Shown here: piece by piece, positions 1 to 7,706 of the stretch
Layout: each line of letters begins with the position of its first letter
How positions within the stretch are numbered: position 1 is the first letter of the stretch
Program-made: the position numbers and the translations under genes
NCBI GenBank assembly: GCA_016717335.1
Contig: JADKFS010000008.1
Location: 248,001-312,000 of the forward strand
From: Candidatus Ribeiella danica
GTDB lineage: Bacteria; Chloroflexota; Chloroflexia; Chloroflexales; Roseiflexaceae
Direction: 5' to 3'
Length of the DNA stretch: 64,000 bases
Notes under the pieces: model-generated
The model's input: only the letters and a program-made list of their open reading frames with translations
The model's database searches: none
What the model was told of the DNA's origin: nothing

Positions 1-198
1 CCGGACCCACTGGCTGAACACGATCTGGATGCCGGCCTGCGGGTTGGCGTCGGCGGCGCCCTCGGCCGGAGTGACGCCGACGATCGCGGGGCCTGACAGC
101 GCGAGCGGGCCGAAGACTAGGGCAGCCACGAGCACGACCAGGGCGAACAGCGCGGCGTTGATGTAGCGCAGCCGGAGGTAGGGGCGCAGTCGTTCCAT
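1..198 (-). CDS. Alpha-2-macroglobulin/Ig-like protein, N-terminal part (runs off window)
   Basis: Only the first 66 codons are visible. They show a short basic N-terminus, one hydrophobic membrane/signal segment (about residues 14-36), then a stretch resembling the start of an SbsA-type Ig-like domain (GVTPAEGAADANPQ...IQIVFSQWV). It begins 11 bp after the PBP1C stop, with GAGAGG seven bases before the ATG, so the two are an operon. The pairing of pbpC with a bacterial alpha-2-macroglobulin (E. coli yfhM-pbpC) is well known, and both act at the cell envelope. The assignment rests on this context plus the Ig-like start; the diagnostic macroglobulin regions lie outside the window. Confidence 0.6.
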   Translation of the reverse strand, partial: MERLRPYLRLRYINAALFALVVLVAALVFGPLALSGPAIVGVTPAEGAADANPQAGIQIVFSQWVR

Positions 199-209
199 TA
201 GGATGCCTC

Positions 210-2858
210 TCAGGTTTTCTCTACGAAAAACTCCACATCGTCGCCGCGCCAGAGCTTGCCGGCGGCGTCGCGCGCCTCGACGGCGGCGCGGTGCGCGCCA
301 GGCGCGAGCGTCCAGAACGCGCGGTACGGCGGGCCGTCGAAGGTAGCCAGCGGCCGGCCATCCACAAGAATCGTCAGCCCGACGACGTCGGCGCCGGCGC
401 GCGCGAGCAGCTCGACCCGCTGCCGCTCGGGCGGCACGCCCGGGCTGAGCGCGAACACCGCGCCGGGAGCGGGCGAGACGAGACCGGGAGACCAGGAGAC
501 CGGGAGGCCGGAAGACAAGGGGCTGCCGGCAGGCACCGTGCTCGCCATCTCCTTGTCTCTTGGTCTCCTGGTCTTTGTATCTGAGGCAGCGAGGGCCGGG
601 CACATCTCCCGCGGAGCGCGCGCCATCCCCGCGCTAACCGCCCACGTCTCGGCCTCGGGCGGCAGGACGCGGTAGAGCCGCGACACCACGCGCTCGGGCG
701 GGTAGCCCAGCGGCGCGCGGCAGCCCAGCGCCGGGTCGACGGCGACGGCGAGGTGGGTCGTGTCCGCGTGAGTCGGCGCGGTGCCGGCGACGAAGCGCTC
801 GAGCCGCGTGGCCGGGCAGGCCGGCGACGTCAGCATCCCGCCCTCGGCGCAGATCGTCGTCTCGACGATCCCGGCCGGGCGCGGAAACGGCCGCGCCGGC
901 AGGCCACGGTGCGCCGCCAGCATCACCTCGTGCCAGATCGGCCCGGCGCCGCTGACGCCGCTGATCGCCTCCATGGGCTGGCCGTCGGCGTTGCCGACCC
1001 ACACGCCGACCACGCGGTCCGGCGTGTAGCCGATCGTCCAGTTGTCGCGCCAGTCGCTGGTCGTGCCGGTCTTGGCCGCGGCCGGCCGGTCGACATCCAG
1101 CGCGCTCTGGGCGCCGAACGCGCGCATGCGGGCGTAGCGGTCGGACAGGATGTCGGTGATCAAGTAGGCGACCTGAGGACTCAGACCGGGGGACAAGGAG
1201 ACTGGGAGACAAGGAGGCGCGCCGTTGTCGCATATCTCCTTGTCTCCTTGCCTGCTTGCCTGCTCGCCTCGTATGTCTACAACAGTTCCCTGCCCGTCCA
1301 CAGCGCCCAAGATTGCAAAAGGTGTAACTCTTCGTCCGCCGTTCGCAAACGCGCCGAAGGCGGCGGTCAGCTCGAGCGGGGTGACCTCGCCGCCGCCGAG
1401 GGTCAGCGCCAGGCCGTAGCGCCCGGCGTTGGCGGCGTCGCCGAGCGAGGTGACGCCGAGCCGCCCGGCGACGTCGAGCAGCGCTGGCACGCCGATCGCA
1501 TCGAGCACGCGCACCGCCGCGACGTTCGAGGAGGTCGCCAGTGCCTCGCGCAGCGACAGCGGCCCGCGGAAGACGCGGTCGTAGTTCTGCGGCGCGTAGG
1601 GCCGGCCCTCGCGCATCTGGAACGTGGTCGGCACGTCCAGGATGGTCGTCGCCGGGGTCCAGCCGCGCTCCAGCGCCGCCGCGTAGGTGAGCGGCTTGAT
1701 CGCCGAGCCGGGCTGGCGCCGCGCCAGCGCCGCGTTGACCTGCCCCTGGATGCTGGCATCGTCGAAGTCGGGGCTGCCGACCATCGCCAGGATCGCGCCG
1801 TTGTCCGGGTCGAGCACGACCACCGCGCCGTTGCGGACGCGGTGGTCGGGGCCGCCGTCGCGCGGGGTCGCCAGCAGCGCGACCTGGCGGCGCAGCGTCG
1901 TCTGGGCCGCGTCCTGCAGGTCGACGTCGAGCGTGGTGGTGATCGTGAGCCCGCCGCGCGCGACCGCGTCGGGGCCGAGCCGGGCGTCGAGCTGGTCGAG
2001 CACGTAGCGGACGAAGTGCGGCGCGCGCATGAGGTCGTCGGCGCTCCCCACAGCGAACTGCAGCGGCTCGGCCCTGGCCGCCGCGGCCTGGGCGGGTGTA
2101 ATCGCTCCAGCGCGAGCCAGCGCGTCGAGCACCTGGCCCTGGCGGGCCAGCGCGGCCGCCGGGTCGGCGAGCGGGTCGTAGCGCGAGGGCGCCTGCGGCA
2201 GGCCGGCCAGCAGCGCGGACTCGGCCAGGTCCAGGTCGCGCGCCGGCTTGCCGAAGAAGTGGCGGGCGGCCGCCTCGACGCCGTAGGACAGGCCGCCGTA
2301 GTAGGTCTGGTTGAGGTACAGATCGAGGATCTCGTCCTTGGGGTAGCTCGCGGTCAGCTTGAGCGCCAGCACGGCCTCGCGCAGCTTGCGCTCGAGCGTG
2401 CGCCGGCGGACCAGCTCGGGGTCGAGCAGGAAGCCGCGGGCGAGCTGCTGGGTGATCGTCGAGCCGCCGGCCACTACGGACGCGCTGCGCAGGTCGGTCC
2501 AGGCCGCGCGCAGGATGCCGCGCAGGTCGACGCCGGGGTTCTGGTAGAAGCTGGCGTCCTCGACGGCGACCGTGGCCTGGCGCAGCGCGAGCGGGATCTC
2601 GCCGAGCGGCAGCGGGCGCCTGCGGGCGCTGAGCGGGTCGGGCAGCTCGTAGAGCAGCTGGCCGCGCCGGTCGAGGATGCGGGTGCTGCCGAGCGCGGCG
2701 CGCGCGCGCAGCCGATCGGGCGTCGGCAGGGCAGTCGTCAGCCAGAGGTAGCCGCCGATCGCCAGCAGCGCCGCGAGCGCCAGGCCGACGCCGCCCAGGC
2801 CCCAGCGCAGCGCGCGGCGGAGCAGTGGGGCGCGGCCAGAGCGGGCGCGAGACGACAT
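210..2858 (-). CDS. pbpC: Penicillin-binding protein 1C (bifunctional transglycosylase/transpeptidase)
   Basis: Class A penicillin-binding protein that polymerises and cross-links peptidoglycan outside the membrane. A TM anchor lies at about residues 20-42. The GT51 domain has the catalytic EDASF motif (E100) and GGSTITQQ (131-138). The transpeptidase has SAIK (Ser near 385), SSN and KTGTTSDW (near 595), and the C-terminus is a BiPBP_C-like domain. I chose the ATG at 2858 because GGAGG sits five bases upstream; an in-frame TTG at 2894 is less likely. Two word-repeat palindromes are translated in frame, at about residues 531-564 (inside the transpeptidase part) and 753-796 (linker before the C-terminal domain), making it longer than usual. 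A candidate promoter lies at 3045-3053. Confidence 0.92.
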   Translation of the reverse strand: MSSRARSGRAPLLRRALRWGLGGVGLALAALLAIGGYLWLTTALPTPDRLRARAALGSTRILDRRGQLLYELPDPLSARRRPLPLGEIPLALRQATVAVEDASFYQNPGVDLRGILRAAWTDLRSASVVAGGSTITQQLARGFLLDPELVRRRTLERKLREAVLALKLTASYPKDEILDLYLNQTYYGGLSYGVEAAARHFFGKPARDLDLAESALLAGLPQAPSRYDPLADPAAALARQGQVLDALARAGAITPAQAAAARAEPLQFAVGSADDLMRAPHFVRYVLDQLDARLGPDAVARGGLTITTTLDVDLQDAAQTTLRRQVALLATPRDGGPDHRVRNGAVVVLDPDNGAILAMVGSPDFDDASIQGQVNAALARRQPGSAIKPLTYAAALERGWTPATTILDVPTTFQMREGRPYAPQNYDRVFRGPLSLREALATSSNVAAVRVLDAIGVPALLDVAGRLGVTSLGDAANAGRYGLALTLGGGEVTPLELTAAFGAFANGGRRVTPFAILGAVDGQGTVVDIRGEQASRQGDKEICDNGAPPCLPVSLSPGLSPQVAYLITDILSDRYARMRAFGAQSALDVDRPAAAKTGTTSDWRDNWTIGYTPDRVVGVWVGNADGQPMEAISGVSGAGPIWHEVMLAAHRGLPARPFPRPAGIVETTICAEGGMLTSPACPATRLERFVAGTAPTHADTTHLAVAVDPALGCRAPLGYPPERVVSRLYRVLPPEAETWAVSAGMARAPREMCPALAASDTKTRRPRDKEMASTVPAGSPLSSGLPVSWSPGLVSPAPGAVFALSPGVPPERQRVELLARAGADVVGLTILVDGRPLATFDGPPYRAFWTLAPGAHRAAVEARDAAGKLWRGDDVEFFVEKT
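470..600. repeat. Word palindrome inside pbpC (linker)
   Basis: Left arm reiterates gagacc(g/a)gga, right arm its complement (ctccttgtctcttggtctcc). The segment is translated in frame as a Lys/Arg/Ser/Pro-rich linker in PBP1C. The same word occurs at 1165-1265 and 15600-15660. Confidence 0.8.
1165..1265. repeat. Word palindrome inside pbpC (transpeptidase domain)
   Basis: Arms gacaaggagactgggagac and ctccttgtctccttgcctgc face each other. Read in frame it adds about 33 residues between two conserved transpeptidase segments. Confidence 0.8.
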
Positions 2859-3044
2859 AGCAGCCTCCGAGAGCGACGGCGACGGAGCGACCAACTCATG
2901 AACGATCCAGCGGGCCTAAATGGCACTACGTCTCACATAACCACGAAGGTACGAAGACTCGAAGGTTTGGGGAGTGTAAACTATTTATGGTAGCACTCGC
3001 GAATCGACACAGGTATTCGCGCCGCGTAGTCGTGGTATACCTGA

Positions 3045-3053
3045 ATCATACCA
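3045..3053 (-). promoter_or_regulatory. Candidate extended -10 (TGGTATGAT) for pbpC
   Basis: The minus strand reads TGGTATGAT, matching TGnTATAAT. It would give a leader of roughly 180 nt before pbpC. No clear -35 is seen. Confidence 0.4.
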
Positions 3054-3204
3054 TAGCGCACCCCAAAGGTAAATGAGGCAGGTCTGAGAGCGGTGTGAGT
3101 CGCGGCTGCGCGGCGGCCCAAATAGGTTTACGGTGTGTTGCGGGGGCTGCGCGCCCCCGTGCCCCTGCGGGTGGGGGTGGGCCGCCACCGCCACCCCCAC
3201 CGCC

Positions 3205-3445
3205 CCCCGGCCGGGGCTTCGCCCCTGGGCCCCAAAAGGAACGCTGTCTCGGTTGCGATGCCTGGCGCGCATGCCCGGCTGAATCCACACGCGGCGGAAT
3301 GTGCACAGGCCCTGCTCGGAATAGTGCGAGGCATGCGCCACTGGTATTGAAATGGAGGAGGCATCATTTGCCGGAGGGGGGCCGGGGGAACCGGCGTGGG
3401 TTCCCCCGGGCGGGGGGCCGGGGGCGCAGCGCCCCGGAGAAAAGG
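3205..3445 (-). repeat. Dispersed ~220-bp GC-rich element, copy A
   Basis: Reverse-complement match, by eye about 80 percent, to 10765-10993. Shared blocks in order: a G/C hairpin next to the motif ggaccccaaaaag or close variant, ctgaatcca, and a terminal block containing aggcatcatttgccgg followed by a G-rich hairpin. No coding potential of its own. Confidence 0.75.
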
Positions 3446-3607
3446 CGACAAGGTCACAAGGTGACAGGTCACGCCCTCGGCACAAGCAGCAGGCGGGGGG
3501 CCGGAGGCGCAGCGCCCCGGAGAAAAGGCGACAAGGTGACAGGTCGCGCCCTTGGCACGAGCAGTAGGCAGGGGCGCGGGGGCGCAGCGCCCCGAAAGAA
3601 GGCGACA
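3424..3607. repeat. Tandem 75-83 bp repeat
   Basis: The string gcgcagcgcccc starts at 3424, 3507 and 3582. The units also contain the gacaaggtgacaggtc word and an AGCAG(C/T)AGGC segment. About 2.3 copies, just upstream of the next gene. Confidence 0.8.
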
Positions 3608-3611
3608 GTGC

Positions 3612-3617
3612 TATACT
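3612..3617 (+). promoter_or_regulatory. Candidate -10 box TATACT
   Basis: TATACT lies 36 bp before the ATG at 3653, at the edge of the repeat region. No convincing -35 is present. Confidence 0.35.
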
Positions 3618-3652
3618 TTGCGCAAGCGCCCGCAACAGATTCGGCCAGGCGG

Positions 3653-4387
3653 ATGACCGACGACCAGCTGCTGAGCTATATCTTCGAGGATGGTAGAGCG
3701 CACGCGCTCTCGGCCGAGTTCGCCACGTGGCTGGCCGCGTCGGCGCGATTCAAGCTGTTCGCCGAGACCTACCGCGACAAGATCCGCAAGAAGATCCGCG
3801 GGACGAGGGATGATGACGGGCTGCGCGATCTGCAGTTCGAGCTCCAGGTGGCCTACTTGCTGCTGCAGGAGCGGCGGCTCGCGGTCGAGTACGAGAAGGG
3901 CGGCGTCGGCAAGCAGCGCGGCCCCGATTTCTATGTGACCTTCAAGACGCGCCTCCCGTTCAACGTCGAGGTGACGCACATTCGCCTCTCCGCGCAGGAT
4001 CGGCGCTCGGAGCAGCAGGAGTTCGGCAAGATCGCCAGCACCGCCTGCCAGAAGATCGGCCAGCTGCCGGCGGGCATGATCAATCTCCTGGTCGTCGTCT
4101 ACGACAACGGCATCCACGGCGGCTACAACGTCGTGGATGCGCTGACCAGGCTCAGGGCGCTGGCCGAGCAGAAGGACGAGCAGTTCTTCCTGAGGCGCGG
4201 GTTTACCGGCTCGCGCGACTTCCTGCGGCAGTACCAGCGGCTCAGCGCGGTGCTGTTCCGCGGCAACCTGCCCGATCAGCCCGGCGCCGCGCAAAGCCTC
4301 CTCTGGCTCAACCCGATCGCCAGGCAACGGCTGCCGGCAGAGCTGAAAAACATCCTGCAGCGGCTCGGCAATCACGCGGGCGGGTGA
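3653..4387 (+). CDS. Hypothetical protein, PD-(D/E)XK-like core
   Basis: 244 residues, not assigned to a named family. A charged helical N-terminus (ATWLAAS...FKLFAETYRDKIRKK) is followed by LQFELQVAYLLLQE, then GPDFYVTF and FNVEVTHIR. The spacing E...GPDF...VEVTH resembles the fold core of PD-(D/E)XK nucleases (acidic residue, then E-x-T/K on the next strand), but the usual Lys is absent. I placed the start at ATG 3653 because upstream in-frame codons merely translate repeats. There is no signal peptide or TM segment, so it is probably cytoplasmic. It converges on the sugar kinase gene 46 bp away. Nuclease relationship is inference. Confidence 0.5.
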   Translation: MTDDQLLSYIFEDGRAHALSAEFATWLAASARFKLFAETYRDKIRKKIRGTRDDDGLRDLQFELQVAYLLLQERRLAVEYEKGGVGKQRGPDFYVTFKTRLPFNVEVTHIRLSAQDRRSEQQEFGKIASTACQKIGQLPAGMINLLVVVYDNGIHGGYNVVDALTRLRALAEQKDEQFFLRRGFTGSRDFLRQYQRLSAVLFRGNLPDQPGAAQSLLWLNPIARQRLPAELKNILQRLGNHAGG

Positions 4388-4433
4388 CGACGATGTGGCA
4401 CCTTGCTGTAAGCCCTTCGACTCGCTTGGTCAG

Positions 4434-5804
4434 TCAGGGCGAGCCCTTCGCGCTTCGAGAAGCTGCCGCCTCCAGCGAGGGCGCCCGCCCGGCGCACACC
4501 AGCGCCAGCGCCAGCAGCCCCGCGATCGTGTCCTCCGGCGTGGCGCAGAGGCGCTGCTCCGAGCCGAGGCGCCGGCCGATCGCCTCGCGCAGGGCGGGGA
4601 GGCTCTGGGCCAGCCCGCCCGAGAGCACCAGCCGATCCCAGTCGTGGGCCGGCGCGAGCCGCCGCGCGCAGGCTTCGTAGGTCTCGGCCATGCGCTCGAA
4701 GGCCGCACGAAACAGGTGCCCAACCGACAGGTTGCCCTCACGGATGTTCTCGATCGCGCCGCGGTCGCCCACGGCGCTGGCGAAGAACGCCAGGTCGGCC
4801 CGCAGGTCGGTGGACGGGGTCGCCTCGACCGCCCGCGCGATGTAGCCCCACGGGTCGGGCACCGCGATGCCCTGGGCCTGCGCCAGCTCGCACAGCAGCT
4901 CCACCAGCAGCGCCAGCGCGCGGCCGGCCGGGATGTGCGTAATCGTGTTCAGCCAGCGCCCGTCGAAGAACGGCCGCGCCTGGTAGTCGCCCGGCTTCAG
5001 CTCGGCGCGCAGCAGGCTGACCTGCGAGCCTGTGGCGATGTTCAGCGAGAGCTCGCCCATAGCTAGCGCCGCGCCCGCCAGCGCGCACTGCTGGTCGCCC
5101 ACGCCGGGGTAGCACGGCACGCGCCGCCCGCCGACCATTAGCTCGCCGACGGGCTGCCGGATGTCGACGATCGGCGGCCAGCGCAGCCCGCCCAGGCCCA
5201 GCCGCTCCAGCAGCGGCCAGTGCCAGTCGCGCGCCGCCAGGTCGAGCGCGCCCTGCGCCGCGGCGATCGTCGGCTCGGCGGCGGGCGGCGCGCCGCACAG
5301 CCGCGCCAGCACGAAGTCCGGCAGGGCCAGCGCGGCGGTCTGCTCGTCCGGCAGGCGGCCGGTCTCGGCCATCCAGAACAGCGCGCAGAGCGGCAGGCCG
5401 GGCCTCAGCTCGTTGCCGAGCGCCAGCCGGTCGTCCGCGCCGACCTGGCGCGCCAGCTGCTCGAAGAACGACCCGCCGGCCGTGTGCGGCTCCAGCGCGC
5501 GCTGGTCGCGCCAGGTGATCGCGTTCGAGCGCGGCTCGCCGCGCGGGCCGGCCAGCACCAGCGCGTGCATCTGGCTGCACAGCACCACCCCGTCGCAGCC
5601 GGGCGCGTCGCGGGCCAGCTCGTCGATCAGGCCGCGCGCGGCCGCCACCACCGCAAGCGGGTCGACCTCGAAGCGACCCGGGGGCAGGCCCGGCAGCGGC
5701 TCGGGGAAAGGCGCGCGGCGCACCGGGCCAAACGAGCGCGCGTCCAGGTCCAGCAGCGCGCCCTTGACGAATGAGGTCCCGAGATCGATCGCGATGAGGT
5801 GCAT
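4434..5804 (-). CDS. FGGY-family carbohydrate kinase
   Basis: ATP-dependent sugar kinase, 456 residues. N-terminal phosphate-binding strand is IAIDLGTSFVKGALLDLD; SQMHALVL and ITWRDQRA correspond to the substrate-side motifs of xylulokinase/gluconokinase relatives; GVGDQQCALAGAAL carries the catalytic Asp region; NIATGSQ and LSGGLAQS form the C-terminal ATP side. ATG 5804 has AAGGAG five bases before it; the upstream frame only covers a palindrome. No pathway neighbour identifies the sugar; xylulose, sedoheptulose or a related ketose are possibilities. Confidence 0.85.
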   Translation of the reverse strand: MHLIAIDLGTSFVKGALLDLDARSFGPVRRAPFPEPLPGLPPGRFEVDPLAVVAAARGLIDELARDAPGCDGVVLCSQMHALVLAGPRGEPRSNAITWRDQRALEPHTAGGSFFEQLARQVGADDRLALGNELRPGLPLCALFWMAETGRLPDEQTAALALPDFVLARLCGAPPAAEPTIAAAQGALDLAARDWHWPLLERLGLGGLRWPPIVDIRQPVGELMVGGRRVPCYPGVGDQQCALAGAALAMGELSLNIATGSQVSLLRAELKPGDYQARPFFDGRWLNTITHIPAGRALALLVELLCELAQAQGIAVPDPWGYIARAVEATPSTDLRADLAFFASAVGDRGAIENIREGNLSVGHLFRAAFERMAETYEACARRLAPAHDWDRLVLSGGLAQSLPALREAIGRRLGSEQRLCATPEDTIAGLLALALVCAGRAPSLEAAASRSAKGSP

Positions 5805-5901
5805 GCCGACTCCTTGGAGCAGCCTACGCTTGCTCGATGTTGCGCTGGCGGGACCAAGTACAAGGCTCGGGAAGCTTGTGTCGGGTTTGGGCTGCTGCGA
5901 T

Positions 5902-5957
5902 CGGTTCTGTGGTTGTGCAGTTCCGCGGCCACAGAACCACGGAACCGCAGAACTGCC
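5902..5957. repeat. Word palindrome (ggttctgtggtt / aaccacggaacc)
   Basis: Left arm has ggttctgtggttgtgcagttcc, right arm ccacagaaccacggaaccgc; arms pair imperfectly. It lies in the leader of the FGGY kinase gene, between it and the Vgb-like gene. Confidence 0.75.
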
Positions 5958-5993
5958 TGACAACCATCCGCCGCGCATTTCTGGAAAGCTGTA

Positions 5994-7100
5994 CTACTTC
6001 GGCAGCCGGATCACGACGATCTTATCCACGCCCGACTCGGCGCCCCAGATCTCGCCGGGGCGGCCGAGGATTTGGCGCACGCTTGCCGGCGCGCTGGGCA
6101 GTGGGAAGCTCTCGAACGTCTCGCTGGCCGGGTCGAACCGCACCAGGGCGTTGGCGCCGAAATCGCTTAGCCAGACCATGTCGCGATCGTCGACGTACAC
6201 GGCGTAGGCCTGGGGCCGGTCTCCCGGCAGGCGCCACTCGCGCCAGGCACCGGTCGCCGGGTCGTACACGCCCACCTGGCCGGCGTTCCACTCGCTGACC
6301 CAGATCCGCCCGCGCGAGTCGGACCAGGCGCGGCGGGCGCCCTGGCCACCGGTCGGCGGCTCGATCGGCGTGGCCGCGCCCGTCTCGGCGTCGACCCGCG
6401 CGATGTGGCTGCCAGCGAGCGAGGCGTAGTAGATCTGGCCGTCGGGCGTGGACGTGATGCCGTAGGGGCCGCCTCCGCGCGGCGCGTCAAACACCTCGAC
6501 CTTGCCAGTGGAAGGGTCGAGCCGGCCGTAGATCCCGGCCTGGCCGGTGAACCACAGCACGCCGCGCCGGTCGAACGCGGCGGTGTTGAGGTTCGCGCCG
6601 GAGCGGCCAGCCGGCAGCGGGAAGACCTGGACCTGCTCGCTGGCAGGGTCGACCCGCACGATCGCGTTGAGCCCGCCGTCGGTGATCCACGGCGCGCCGT
6701 CGGGGCCGACGATCACGCCGTGCGGGGCCGAGCGCTCGCCCAGCTTGATCTGGCGCGTCGCGCCGGTGGCCGGGTCGAGCCGGCCCAGATCGCCCGAGCC
6801 CTGCGCGGTGTACCAGACAGCCCCGTCCGGCGCGGGCGCGACGTCGTGCGGGTGCGAGCCGGGCGGGACGGGGTACTCCTGGATCGCGGGGGCGACGGGC
6901 GGCGCGGGCGCCTGCGTCGCGGCGATTGATACAGGCGGCTGCGTGGGCGCAGGCGAGGCTTGCGCCGCCGTCGCCTGTACCGTGGCAGTGGGCGCGGGCA
7001 GGCTGGTGGGCGCGCTGGCCTGCCGCGACTGGCCGGCGCAGGCAGACAGCAGCGCCAGCACAACCGGCAGGTAGGCACGTACAGGCAGGCGTGGAATCAT
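5994..7100 (-). CDS. Vgb/streptogramin-lyase-like beta-propeller lipoprotein
   Basis: 368 residues. A signal peptide ends in lipobox LSAC (Cys21), followed by a Pro/Ala/Thr-rich tether to about residue 70, then repeated blades of the type DGxVWYT...GRLDPATG. This matches the virginiamycin B lyase-like propeller family, exported and lipid-anchored. One blade reads GPYGI where Vgb places a catalytic His (GPHG-type), so streptogramin inactivation is not supported; sensing or ligand binding is as likely. Start: ATG 7100 with AAGGAGAGG five bases upstream. An extended -10 lies at 7140-7148. Confidence 0.75.
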   Translation of the reverse strand: MIPRLPVRAYLPVVLALLSACAGQSRQASAPTSLPAPTATVQATAAQASPAPTQPPVSIAATQAPAPPVAPAIQEYPVPPGSHPHDVAPAPDGAVWYTAQGSGDLGRLDPATGATRQIKLGERSAPHGVIVGPDGAPWITDGGLNAIVRVDPASEQVQVFPLPAGRSGANLNTAAFDRRGVLWFTGQAGIYGRLDPSTGKVEVFDAPRGGGPYGITSTPDGQIYYASLAGSHIARVDAETGAATPIEPPTGGQGARRAWSDSRGRIWVSEWNAGQVGVYDPATGAWREWRLPGDRPQAYAVYVDDRDMVWLSDFGANALVRFDPASETFESFPLPSAPASVRQILGRPGEIWGAESGVDKIVVIRLPK

Positions 7101-7139
7101 CGGGTCCTCTCCTTCCGCGTGCTTGTGCCGGCTCATGGT

Positions 7140-7148
7140 AGCATACCA
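7140..7148 (-). promoter_or_regulatory. Extended -10 (TGGTATGCT) for the propeller lipoprotein
   Basis: The minus strand reads TGGTATGCT about 40 bp before the ATG at 7100, leaving room for the strong Shine-Dalgarno. Confidence 0.5.
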
Positions 7149-7186
7149 GGCCGGCGAGCGAGATGAGAGAACCCTAAGCTCTGCCC

Positions 7187-7375
7187 TTACCGCAGGCTCG
7201 ACACACTCCGAGCAGGCGGCGCGGGGATCGGCTGGCTTGGCGCAGCGGTGGTCGCGGCCGCGCGAAGCGGCGGCACCTGCTGCGCCCGCTCCGCGCAGCC
7301 GCCAAGCAGCATCGCCAGCAGAAACAGGCCGCGAATGACGAGCGCGGAGGTTGATAATGTCCGGCGTGCTCTCAT
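7187..7375 (-). CDS. Possible small lipoprotein, 62 aa
   Basis: The frame encodes a basic start, a hydrophobic segment and a lipobox-like LLGGC, then an Ala/Pro/Thr-rich tail, much like the N-terminus of the neighbouring propeller lipoprotein but with no domain after it. No Shine-Dalgarno precedes the ATG. It may be a true small lipoprotein, a remnant of a duplicated gene, or chance. Confidence 0.25.
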   Translation of the reverse strand: MRARRTLSTSALVIRGLFLLAMLLGGCAERAQQVPPLRAAATTAAPSQPIPAPPARSVSSLR

Positions 7376-7478
7376 AGGTTTCAGCCGCGCCGGCTCGATC
7401 TCGATCGGGCGAGCCAGCGCCGATTTTCAGACAATCGCTACTGCGTGTGCAAGCAAACGGCGTGCCGGGGTCGAGCAC

Positions 7479-7572
7479 TGGCTGGAGCCAAGGGTTCGGT
7501 GGAGCCGGACCCTTGGCTCCAGCCAAGAAATCCCCCCTCTCCCGGGGAGAGGGGGCAGGGGGGTGAGGGCAA
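7479..7572. repeat. Composite REP-like hairpin, copy 1
   Basis: A long hairpin (ggctggagccaagggt facing acccttggctccagcc) is joined through an aagaaat segment to a C-rich palindrome cccctctcccggggagagggg and a GGGTGAGGGC tail. The same arrangement recurs at 13733-13822 and 20880-20971. Confidence 0.8.
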
Positions 7573-7667
7573 TAGCGCACTGGGACAGCGTCTTTGAAAA
7601 GCCTATGCCTGTACGAGCAAGGCATGGGCACAACGCCCTCAAAAAAGCACGACGCGACCTAACGGAG

Positions 7668-7676
7668 TGGTATGAT
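7668..7676 (+). promoter_or_regulatory. Extended -10 (TGGTATGAT) for the LarA-like gene
   Basis: TGGTATGAT lies 30 bp before ATG 7707, with AAGGAG between. Confidence 0.55.
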
Positions 7677-7706
7677 AGCGGAGCGACACAGACAAGGAGA
7701 GCGCCC

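Larger units (their letters stand above)
2859..3652. other. Repeat-filled intergenic region
   Basis: About 790 bp without a supportable gene. It holds the pbpC leader, a patch of the acgaag word (2938-2968), a candidate extended -10 on the minus strand (3045-3053), one copy of a dispersed GC-rich element (3205-3445) and a tandem 75-83 bp repeat (3424-3607). Open frames crossing it are low-complexity translations of the repeats. Confidence 0.7.

Noticed and set aside
753..2993. 746-aa open frame antisense to pbpC and many other long antisense frames
   Set aside because: High GC removes stop codons on both strands. These frames are Arg/Ala/Gly-rich, lack motifs and ribosome-binding sites, and overlap genes with clear families.
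3095..3652. N-terminal extension of the 244-aa hypothetical protein through the repeats
   Set aside because: It only translates GC-rich repeats; a plausible ATG and a -10 box lie at 3653 and 3612.
5994..7100. Streptogramin resistance gene
   Set aside because: Only the propeller family is supported; the blade that should carry a catalytic His reads GPYG and the protein is a lipoprotein.
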